From positions 1 through 52,964 of the forward strand of contig NZ_CABVGX010000039.1 of assembly GCF_902497625.1 (NCBI RefSeq): a stretch of 52,964 bases of DNA, written 5' to 3'. The translations under genes were made by a program, and so were the position numbers. This DNA comes from Pseudomonas fluorescens (GTDB lineage Bacteria; Pseudomonadota; Gammaproteobacteria; Pseudomonadales; Pseudomonadaceae). The first letter of the stretch is position 1, and each line of letters starts with the position of its first letter. The notes under the pieces were generated by a model. It was not told the DNA's origin, did no database searches, and was given only the letters and a program-made list of their open reading frames with translations. Positions 16,017 to 22,915 of the stretch are shown piece by piece.

Positions 16017-16739
16017 GTGACCCTCATCTACGGCCATCGCGGCGCCAAGGGCGAAGCACCGGAAAACACCCTGACCAGCTTTCAGGAATGCCTCAAGCAC
16101 GGCGTGCGCCGTTGCGAACTGGACCTGCATTTGTCCAAGGACAACGAGTTGATGGTCATTCATGACCCGACACTCAAGCGCACCACAGAGCGCCGTGGCA
16201 AAGTTGTCGAACACACTGCCAAAGACCTGGTGACCTACGACGCACGCAAGGGTGGCCCGGGCTGGATCAAGCCATGCCCGATTCCGACGCTGGAAGAGTT
16301 GTTCGAAAAATGCGCCTTCGAGCACTGGCAATTGGAAGTCAAAAGCGCGTCACGCACCCGCGCGGCGACCACCGTGCTGGCAATTCGGGAAATGGCTCAA
16401 CATTTCGGCATGCTCGACAAGATCACCATCACTTCGAGCTCACGAGAGGTGTTGAAGGCCGCACTGGATCTGGTGCCAGACGTGTCTCGCGGACTGGTGG
16501 CCGAATACGCCTGGCTCGACCCGTTAAAAGTCGCGCAAAGCTATGGCTGCGAATTTCTCGCGTTGAACTGGACGCTGTGTACGCCGGAACGCCTGCAGAA
16601 GGCGCAGCGTCAGGGGTTGCATGTGTCGGTGTGGACAGTCAACGAGCCCGCGCTGATGCGCAGACTCGCCGACTTCGGCGTTGACAGCCTGATTACAGAC
16701 TTTCCCGGTTTGGCCAGCGCCACGCTCGAGAGTTGCTGA
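16017..16739 (+). CDS. Glycerophosphodiester phosphodiesterase
   Basis: A 240-residue cytoplasmic GDPD-fold enzyme (UgpQ type, no signal peptide) that splits glycerophosphodiesters from phospholipid turnover into glycerol 3-phosphate and an alcohol. The catalytic and metal-binding motifs are complete: GHRGAKGEAPENT at the N-terminus (acid-base His) and ELDLHLSKDNELMVIHDPTL. The start is GTG, preceded by AAGGAAG at a good distance. The gene converges on sthA. Confidence 0.93.
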   Translation: MTLIYGHRGAKGEAPENTLTSFQECLKHGVRRCELDLHLSKDNELMVIHDPTLKRTTERRGKVVEHTAKDLVTYDARKGGPGWIKPCPIPTLEELFEKCAFEHWQLEVKSASRTRAATTVLAIREMAQHFGMLDKITITSSSREVLKAALDLVPDVSRGLVAEYAWLDPLKVAQSYGCEFLALNWTLCTPERLQKAQRQGLHVSVWTVNEPALMRRLADFGVDSLITDFPGLASATLESC

Positions 16740-16750
16740 AATCGGTCTCC

Positions 16751-16775
16751 CCGGCCGGCTCAGGCCACCGGCCGG
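16751..16775. terminator. GC-rich hairpin between converging phosphodiesterase and sthA genes
   Basis: CCGGCCGG (16751-16758) pairs with CCGGCCGG (16768-16775) across a nine-base loop, within 12 bp of the phosphodiesterase stop. No clear uridine run follows on either strand, so termination would be weak or Rho-assisted. Confidence 0.45.
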
Positions 16776-16781
16776 AGCCGC

Positions 16782-18176
16782 TCAAAAAAGCCGGTTGAGG
16801 CCATCGTACGCCGCTACCCGATAGGCTTCGGCCATGGTCGGGTAGTTGAACGTCGTGTTGACGAAATACTTCAACGTGTTGAGCTCACCCGGTTGGTTCA
16901 TGATCGCCTGACCGATGTGCACGATCTCCGACGCCTGATAACCGAAGCAGTGTACGCCCAGCACCTCCAGGGTTTCGCGGTGGAACAGAATCTTCAGCAT
17001 GCCCTGCGGTTCGCCGGCAATCTGGGCTCGCGCCATGCCTTTGAAGAACGCCTTGCCGACCTCATAGGGCACCTTGGCCTGAGTCAGCTCCTGCTCGTTC
17101 TTGCCGATCGAGCTGATCTCCGGAATGGTGTAAATGCCGGTCGGCACGTCATTCACGAATCGCCAGCTGCCGTTGTCGATGATGCTGCCAGCGGCCGAAC
17201 GGCCCTGATCGTGCGCGGCACTGGCCAGGCTGGGCCACCCGATCACGTCACCGGCACCGTAGATGTTCTGGACGCCGGTGCGGTAGTTCTCGTCAACCTC
17301 GATCTGGCCACGGCTGTTGACCTTGACGCCAATGTTTTCCAGCCCCAGCTGATCGGTGTTGCCAGTACGGCCATTGCACCAGAGCAACGCGTCGGCCTTG
17401 ATCTTCTTGCCGGACTTGAGGTGCAGGATCACGCCGTTGTCGACGCCTTCGACGCGGTCGTAGTCTTCGTTATGGCGGACAGTGATGTTGTTGTTGCTGA
17501 AGTGATAACTCAACGCCTGGGAAATTTCCGAGTCGAGGAAGCTCAACAGCTGACCACGGTTGTCCACCAGTTCTACCAATACCCCCAGACCACTGAAGAT
17601 CGACGCGTACTCGCAACCAATCACGCCAGCGCCGTAAACAATCAGTTTGCGCGGGGTGTGGCCAAGGCTGAGGATGGTGTCGCTATCGTAGATACGCGGG
17701 TGGTGAAAATCGATGTCAGCCGGACGATACGGGCGCGAACCCGTGGCAATAATGATGTGCTTGGCCACAAGCTTTTCGACCACGCCGCTGGCGCAGACCA
17801 CTTCAATGGTTTGCTCGTCGGCGAAACTGCCGGTACCGAAAAACACGTCGACGCGATTACGGGCGTAGTAACCGGTGCGGGAAGCGACTTGCTTGGAAAT
17901 CACTTTTTCAGCGCTTTTCAACACGTCCGGGAATGAGAACCAGCGCGGCTCACCAATGGCCCGGAACATCGGGTTGGTATTGAACTGCATGATCTGCCGG
18001 ACCGAGTGACGCAGTGCCTTGGACGGGATGGTACCCAGGTGGGTGCAGTTGCCGCCGACCTGGCGACGGCTGTCGACCATGGCCACCTTGCGTCCCGCTT
18101 TGGCGGCGTTCATTGCCGCGCCTTCTCCGGCGGGGCCGGAACCCAACACCACCACGTCGTAGTTGTAGACAGCCAT
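16782..18176 (-). CDS. sthA: Soluble pyridine nucleotide transhydrogenase
   Basis: A 464-residue FAD flavoprotein that passes hydride between NADPH and NAD, important in pseudomonads where the Entner-Doudoroff pathway yields excess NADPH. The FAD-binding GSGPAGEGAAMNAAKAG is at about residues 12-28. The disulfide-reductase site reads GGNCTHLGTIPSKALRHS: Cys44 is kept but the second redox cysteine is Thr49, the known hallmark of this family against lipoamide dehydrogenase. The second dinucleotide site is VYGAGVIGCEYASIFSGLG. It converges on the upstream plus-strand phosphodiesterase gene. Confidence 0.97.
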   Translation of the reverse strand: MAVYNYDVVVLGSGPAGEGAAMNAAKAGRKVAMVDSRRQVGGNCTHLGTIPSKALRHSVRQIMQFNTNPMFRAIGEPRWFSFPDVLKSAEKVISKQVASRTGYYARNRVDVFFGTGSFADEQTIEVVCASGVVEKLVAKHIIIATGSRPYRPADIDFHHPRIYDSDTILSLGHTPRKLIVYGAGVIGCEYASIFSGLGVLVELVDNRGQLLSFLDSEISQALSYHFSNNNITVRHNEDYDRVEGVDNGVILHLKSGKKIKADALLWCNGRTGNTDQLGLENIGVKVNSRGQIEVDENYRTGVQNIYGAGDVIGWPSLASAAHDQGRSAAGSIIDNGSWRFVNDVPTGIYTIPEISSIGKNEQELTQAKVPYEVGKAFFKGMARAQIAGEPQGMLKILFHRETLEVLGVHCFGYQASEIVHIGQAIMNQPGELNTLKYFVNTTFNYPTMAEAYRVAAYDGLNRLF

Positions 18177-18384
18177 GCGTACTCCTCAGAACAGGCCGCG
18201 AGCGCCCTTGGCACCTGCGGCTAAATCACGCCGGTCTGCGGCGTGAAGGAACAATTTGGGGCCAATGCAGAACCCGGATACAGTCTATAGAAGCGTCAAC
18301 GCCGGGCACATTAACCCTTGGTCGCGTCGTAGGCTACTTTTGCCTGCACTACAACGCCAGTATTCAATGCTCCAATCGTTGTAT

Positions 18385-19401
18385 TCATTCGGTTTTGCGC
18401 GCAACGAGACGCTCGAAAGCCGCGCTGGTTCGAGTCACAAATCCTGTATCGGCACGCAGCACAAAAAATGCACCAATATCATGGGTTTCGGCATAGTCCC
18501 ACGCCCTTTCAGGACCGAGAATCAGCAACAGCGTCGATAGTCCATCGGCCATCAACGCTGAAGGATGAATGACCGTGACTGACGCCAGCGTGTGCAGGAC
18601 CGGTGCGCCGGTACGGGCGTCAAGGGTGTGGGAATAACGCCTGCCATCCACCTCGAAGTAGTTGCGGTAGTCGCCGGACGTGGACACGCCGTTGCCGTCG
18701 ACGTTGATGATGCGCTGCGCCACTTGCTGATCGTCACGGGGCTCCTCGAGCGCAACCTTCCACGATGAGCCGTCGGGCTTTTTACCGGCAGCTTTGAGTT
18801 CGCCGGTGACTTCGGCTAGGTAGCTGTCGATTCCCATGGCGTGGAGCCGTGCGGCGATGGTGTCGACTGCGTAACCCGAAGCGATGCTGTTGAAGTCGAC
18901 TTCGACCGCAGCGTCCTTGCACAGCTGATCACCGTCGATGCGCAGATGCCGGTAACCGACGCGCCGCTGCACGTCGGCCAGCGCCCGGGCTGTGGGAACT
19001 TTGACCCCGCGCGCCTGGGGCCCAAAGCCCCAGAGATTGACCAGCGGCTCCACCGTCAGATCATAGGAACCGGCGCTTTGCTGCGACAGTTGTTCACCGA
19101 CACGGATCAATTCGAGGACCGGTGCGGGCATCGTTTGACAGCGGTTGGCCGGCAGGTCGTTGAAACGCTCGATGTCCGAGTCGCTGCGGTAGGTCGAGAA
19201 TTGTCGATCCACTTCGGCGAGGATATTTTCTACTTCGGTCTGCACCGTTTGCGGTCCGGGTGTGGAGGAATGTCTTACGTATTGAATGGAATAACGACTG
19301 CCCATGGTCGGACCGTCGAAGCGTTCCAGGCTGTCGCCGTTGCCACAACCGGCCAAGATGCCGGCCAGCACCACAAGTCCACTCCACCGTCCAGTTAACA
19401 A
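18385..19401 (-). CDS. apbE: ApbE-family FAD:protein FMN transferase, lipoprotein
   Basis: A predicted periplasmic lipoprotein of 338 residues that covalently attaches FMN from FAD to threonines of target proteins, such as the NQR or RNF subunits. The start is taken as TTG at 19401, which follows a GGGGGAGA ribosome site and gives a compact lipoprotein signal with lipobox LAGC and Cys19. An ATG at 19434 or the open frame to 19566 would be longer. Family motifs include GPTMGSRYSI near the N-terminus, DLTVEPLVNLWGFGP, and the C-terminal metal site region TVIHPSALMADGLST. No NQR genes lie in this window, although they neighbour the homologue in P. aeruginosa as I recall. Confidence 0.88.
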   Translation of the reverse strand: MLTGRWSGLVVLAGILAGCGNGDSLERFDGPTMGSRYSIQYVRHSSTPGPQTVQTEVENILAEVDRQFSTYRSDSDIERFNDLPANRCQTMPAPVLELIRVGEQLSQQSAGSYDLTVEPLVNLWGFGPQARGVKVPTARALADVQRRVGYRHLRIDGDQLCKDAAVEVDFNSIASGYAVDTIAARLHAMGIDSYLAEVTGELKAAGKKPDGSSWKVALEEPRDDQQVAQRIINVDGNGVSTSGDYRNYFEVDGRRYSHTLDARTGAPVLHTLASVTVIHPSALMADGLSTLLLILGPERAWDYAETHDIGAFFVLRADTGFVTRTSAAFERLVARKTE

Positions 19402-19494
19402 ATCTTCATCTCCCCCCAAAACCGCGGCCGCCATTATGAGCCTCAGAGCGCATGAGAGCGAGGTCTGCCAGCGCCCGTCAGCCAGACGCCAAAC

Positions 19495-19553
19495 CTGTGG
19501 GAGCGAGCCTGTATGGCGAGGGCTCTTGCCCCCGTCCGACTGCGAAGCAATCG
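19495..19553. repeat. Degenerate REP (families A and B fused) upstream of the MFS gene
   Basis: TGTGGGAGCGAGCCTG (family B arm) runs directly into TGGCGAGGGCTCTTGCCCCC and ACTGCGAAGCAATCG (family A arm), with no inverted partner nearby. It looks like the junction of two decayed elements between the divergent apbE and MFS genes. Confidence 0.6.
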
Positions 19554-19617
19554 TAAACCCGATCACCCCACAGGCGCAGCGTTTTCAAACAGGATTTACC
19601 AGCGTGAGTACCTGCAA

Positions 19618-20916
19618 ATGTTTTCCAATACGAGCAACGGCAAAGCAATTTTTCGCGTCGTCAGCGGAAACTTCCTGGAGATGTTCGACTTCATGGTCTA
19701 CGGTTTTTACGCCACGGCCATTGCTAAAACCTTCTTCCCTGCCGACAGCGCTTTCGCTTCCCTGATGCTGTCTTTGGCCACTTTCGGGGCCGGCTTCCTG
19801 ATGCGTCCGCTGGGGGCGATTTTCCTAGGGGCTTACATCGACCGTCACGGCCGCCGCAAAGGCCTGATCATCACACTGGCAATGATGGCCGCCGGCACAC
19901 TATTGATTGCCTGCGTGCCGGGTTACGCGACGCTGGGTGTCGCGGCGCCGCTGATCGTATTGTTCGGTCGTTTGTTGCAAGGCTTCTCGGCGGGCGTGGA
20001 ACTGGGCGGTGTGTCGGTGTACCTCGCCGAGATCTCCACACCAGGCCGCAAAGGCTTCTTCGTCAGTTGGCAATCCGCCAGTCAGCAAGCCGCGGTGGTC
20101 TTCGCCGGCCTGCTCGGCATGGGCTTGAACCATTGGCTCAGCCCACAAGAAATGGGTGAATGGGGCTGGCGCGTGCCGTTCCTGATCGGCTGCATGATCG
20201 TGCCGGTGATCTTCGTGATCCGCCGTTCGCTGGAAGAAACCCCGGAATTCCAGGCGCGCAAGCACCGCCCTACCCTGCAAGACATTGTCCGCTCGATTGG
20301 TCAGAACTTCGGCATCGTCCTCGCCGGCATGGCGCTGGTGGTGATGACCACTGTGTCGTTCTACCTGATCACCGCCTACACCCCGACCTTCGGCAAAGCC
20401 GAACTGCATCTGTCGGATCTGGATACGTTGCTGGTGACGGTGTGCATTGGTCTGTCAAATTTCTTCTGGCTGCCGGTGATGGGCTCTGTGTCTGACAGGA
20501 TCGGACGCAAACCCCTGCTGGTGACGGCGACGGTTCTGGCGATCCTCACGGCTTATCCAGCACTGTCATGGCTGGTTGCGAACCCGAGCTTCAGCCATCT
20601 GCTGATCGTCGAGTTGTGGTTGTCGTTCCTGTATGGCTCGTACAACGGCGCCATGGTCGTAGCCTTGACCGAGATCATGCCGGTGGAAGTTCGCACGACC
20701 GGTTTCTCCCTTGCCTACAGCCTGGCGACTGCAACGTTCGGCGGTTTTACACCGGCGGCGTGCACGTACCTGATCCACGTGCTGGACAACAAGGCGGCGC
20801 CGGGGATCTGGCTCAGTGGCGCGGCGGTGTTGGGGTTGATTGCGACGTTGGTGTTGTTCAAAGGCAATCGGCATCAACTGCGGACTGCGCAGGCAGCCGT
20901 GGTCGGCGGTGCCTGA
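19618..20916 (+). CDS. MFS metabolite:H+ symporter, citrate/tricarboxylate type
   Basis: A 432-residue, 12-helix inner-membrane permease. The sequence MRPLGAIFLGAYIDRHGRRKGL is the family loop 2-3 motif, and EISTPGRKGFFVSWQSASQQ and RRSLEETPEF are typical of the metabolite:H+ symporter subfamily that includes CitA and KgtP/ProP-like proteins. ATG 19618 (MFSNTSNGKAIFRVVSGNFLE) is the only sensible start in frame; a longer frame to 19513 runs through a REP. Citrate is the most likely substrate by resemblance, but substrate cannot be fixed from sequence alone. It converges on the GAPDH gene across a REP pair and a shared terminator. Confidence 0.85.
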   Translation: MFSNTSNGKAIFRVVSGNFLEMFDFMVYGFYATAIAKTFFPADSAFASLMLSLATFGAGFLMRPLGAIFLGAYIDRHGRRKGLIITLAMMAAGTLLIACVPGYATLGVAAPLIVLFGRLLQGFSAGVELGGVSVYLAEISTPGRKGFFVSWQSASQQAAVVFAGLLGMGLNHWLSPQEMGEWGWRVPFLIGCMIVPVIFVIRRSLEETPEFQARKHRPTLQDIVRSIGQNFGIVLAGMALVVMTTVSFYLITAYTPTFGKAELHLSDLDTLLVTVCIGLSNFFWLPVMGSVSDRIGRKPLLVTATVLAILTAYPALSWLVANPSFSHLLIVELWLSFLYGSYNGAMVVALTEIMPVEVRTTGFSLAYSLATATFGGFTPAACTYLIHVLDNKAAPGIWLSGAAVLGLIATLVLFKGNRHQLRTAQAAVVGGA

Positions 20917-20925
20917 TAGATCGCC

Positions 20926-21000
20926 ATCGCTAGCAGGCTAGCTCCCACAGGGGACTTGTGAACGCCACAGATCCAGTGTGGGAGCTAGCCTGCTAGCGAT
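20926..21000. repeat. REP pair (variant of family B)
   Basis: A perfect 24-bp inverted repeat: TGTGGGAGCTAGCCTGCTAG and four more bases at 20977-21000, with its exact complement at 20926-20949. The variant differs from family B by CTAGC in place of GAGC/CGCG core positions on both arms, i.e. with compensating changes that preserve pairing. Confidence 0.85.
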
Positions 21001-21041
21001 GAAGCCGGTGCTGGCAACAAAGAGCCAACAGACACACAAAC

Positions 21042-21073
21042 AAAAACGCCCCGACCAAAGTCGGGGCGTTTTT
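21042..21073. terminator. Bidirectional terminator between MFS gene and GAPDH gene
   Basis: Stem CGCCCCGA (21047-21054) with TCGGGGCG (21061-21068), flanked by AAAAA on the left and TTTTT on the right, so it can terminate transcripts from both converging genes. Confidence 0.9.
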
Positions 21074-21088
21074 ATGTGCGGCTAAGGC

Positions 21089-22537
21089 TTAGCGCGGGAA
21101 CGCTGGCGGGTTTACACCGGCCATGTCTTCCATCACGCGAACCACCTGGCAGCTGTAACCGAATTCGTTGTCGTACCAGACGTACAGCACAACGCGGTTA
21201 TCGTTGCAGATAGTAGCTTCAGCATCCACCACACCGGCGTGGCGCGAGCCAACGAAGTCGGTGGATACCACTTCCTGGGAATTGACGTAGTCGATCTGCT
21301 TGTGCAGATCGGAGTGCATGGCCATCTGGCGCAGGTACTCGTTGATCTCTTCGCGGGAGGTGGCTTTCTCAAGGTTCAGGTTGAGAATGGCCATCGACAC
21401 GTTCGGCGTCGGAACGCGGATCGCGTTACCGGTCAGCTTGCCGGCCAGTTCAGGCAGTGCCTTGGCCGCAGCAGTGGCAGCACCGGTTTCGGTGATGACC
21501 ATGTTCAGCGCGGCGCTACGGCCACGGCGATCGCCTTTGTGGAAGTTGTCGATCAGGTTCTGGTCGTTGGTGTACGAGTGAACTGTTTCGACGTGACCGT
21601 TGACGATACCGAATTTGTCGTTGACAGCCTTGAGCACCGGCACGATGGCGTTGGTGGTGCAGGATGCTGCAGACACAATCTTGTCGTCAGCGGTGATTTC
21701 GTTGTGGTTGATACCGTGAACGATGTTCTTCAGTTTGCCTTTGCCAGGCGCGGTGAGCACAACGCGATCAACGCCCGGGCAGGCCAGATGCTGGCCCAGA
21801 CCGTCGGCATCACGCCAAACACCGGTGTTGTCCACCAGCAGCGCATCTTTGATGCCGTACTGGGTGTAATCCACTTCGGTAGGATTTTTCGCGTAGATCA
21901 CCTGAATCAGGTTGCCGTTGGCGGTGATGGTGTTGTTGGCTTCATCGATAGTGATGGTGCCATCGAACGGGCCATGCACCGAATCACGGCGCAGCAGGCT
22001 TGCGCGCTTGACCAGATCGTTTTCAGCGCCCTTGCGGACCACGATGGCACGCAGACGCAGACCGTCGCCGCCACCGGTTTTCTCGATCAGGATACGTGCC
22101 AGCAGACGGCCGATACGACCGAAACCGTACAGGACAACGTCGGTGCCCTTGCGAGCGTTGACGTTTTGCTGGCCAACGACGTCAGCCAGTTCTTCACGAA
22201 CGAACTGCTCGGCGTTACGGCCATTGGCCTGGGCCTTGAACTTGACGGCCAGCTTGCCCAGGTCTACCGAAGCAGCACCGAGCTTGAGCTCGCTCATTGC
22301 CTTGAGCAGCGGGAATGTTTCGTGGACGGACAATTCGCTGTCATCGGACTGGCGGTGACGGGCAAAGCGGTGAGCTTTGAGAATCGCGATGACTGAACGA
22401 TTGATCAGGCTGCGGCCATAGATCGAGCTCACCACATTGTTATTGCGGTACAGCTGACCGATAAGCGGAATCATCGCTTCTGCGAGTGCTTCACGGTCGA
22501 TCCATTCACCAAGACACTGGTCGGGCTTCTGAGTCAC
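21089..22537 (-). CDS. Glyceraldehyde-3-phosphate dehydrogenase, long N-terminally extended form
   Basis: A 482-residue GAPDH homologue; classical GAPDH is about 335 residues. The dehydrogenase core starts near residue 130 with VVLYGFGRIGRLLARILIE, and has the active site SAASCTTNAIVPVLK with Cys293, plus WYDNEFGYSCQVVR near the end, so it appears catalytically complete. The ~130 preceding residues are mostly helical and have no motif I recognise. Start: GTG at 22537 has a GGAAGG ribosome site 5 bp upstream; ATG at 22552 has none. This is the type found beside mfd in pseudomonads (PA3001-like), distinct from the glycolytic gapA. Its direction (glycolytic or gluconeogenic) and cofactor are not readable here. 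Confidence 0.9.
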   Translation of the reverse strand: MTQKPDQCLGEWIDREALAEAMIPLIGQLYRNNNVVSSIYGRSLINRSVIAILKAHRFARHRQSDDSELSVHETFPLLKAMSELKLGAASVDLGKLAVKFKAQANGRNAEQFVREELADVVGQQNVNARKGTDVVLYGFGRIGRLLARILIEKTGGGDGLRLRAIVVRKGAENDLVKRASLLRRDSVHGPFDGTITIDEANNTITANGNLIQVIYAKNPTEVDYTQYGIKDALLVDNTGVWRDADGLGQHLACPGVDRVVLTAPGKGKLKNIVHGINHNEITADDKIVSAASCTTNAIVPVLKAVNDKFGIVNGHVETVHSYTNDQNLIDNFHKGDRRGRSAALNMVITETGAATAAAKALPELAGKLTGNAIRVPTPNVSMAILNLNLEKATSREEINEYLRQMAMHSDLHKQIDYVNSQEVVSTDFVGSRHAGVVDAEATICNDNRVVLYVWYDNEFGYSCQVVRVMEDMAGVNPPAFPR

Positions 22538-22639
22538 GGGAACCTTCCACATGTAGGGGCAGAAAAAAGGGGCTACATTATGCCGCCGAGTGTTCCTCGT
22601 AGCAATGCGCACCTGTCGCGCGAGCGGTAACATTTTTCT

Positions 22640-22708
22640 GTTCAAAAAATTTACGCTTCGCTCAAGCCCAGTAAACCCGGGGCCTGCGGGATAGTCAATT
22701 TTTTGAAC
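22640..22708. repeat. 12-bp inverted repeat bracketing the GAPDH promoter
   Basis: GTTCAAAAAATT (22640-22651) and its exact complement AATTTTTTGAAC (22697-22708) lie 45 bp apart. A third, partial copy, ATTTTTGAAC, is at 22771-22780. The right arm overlaps the predicted -35 of the GAPDH gene and the left arm lies just downstream of the expected transcription start. The arrangement suggests an operator pair, but no regulator is identified. Confidence 0.7.
22670..22698 (-). promoter_or_regulatory. Candidate sigma-70 promoter for the GAPDH gene
   Basis: On the minus strand, TTGACT (22698-22693) and TTTACT (22675-22670) are separated by exactly 17 bp. This lies about 130 bp upstream of the chosen GTG start and inside the inverted repeat described separately. 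Confidence 0.55.
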
Positions 22709-22750
22709 CGCTGGCCATAGTGTCCGTAACCCTCCGTAACACATGATGGA

Positions 22751-22820
22751 TTTGCCACTACATATTCATCATTTTTGAACAAAAAACCGGAGGATTTTGT
22801 CTTTACCACTACATTTCATC
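22751..22820. repeat. Direct repeat pair upstream of mfd
   Basis: TTTGCCACTACAT followed by ATTCATC (from 22751) recurs as TTTACCACTACAT followed by TTCATC (from 22802), a 51-bp period, about five helical turns. Both copies precede the predicted mfd -35 and follow the GAPDH promoter. They look like paired protein-binding sites on one face of the helix. Confidence 0.6.
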
Positions 22821-22848
22821 TAACGTGCGTATCAGACACAGTCTGCAA

Positions 22849-22878
22849 CTGACAGGCGGCACCCTGGGCCGTTACAAT
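22849..22878 (+). promoter_or_regulatory. Candidate sigma-70 promoter for mfd
   Basis: CTGACA (22849-22854) and TACAAT (22873-22878), 18-bp spacer, each matching five of six consensus bases, about 40 bp before the mfd GTG start. Confidence 0.6.
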
Positions 22879-22915
22879 TACCGACTTTGTCGCAACGCTT
22901 GGAGCTCAACCTTCC

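Noticed and set aside
16782..18176. sthA mistaken for a damaged lipoamide dehydrogenase with a lost redox cysteine
   Set aside because: The Thr at residue 49 is characteristic of the transhydrogenase family, not a mutation.
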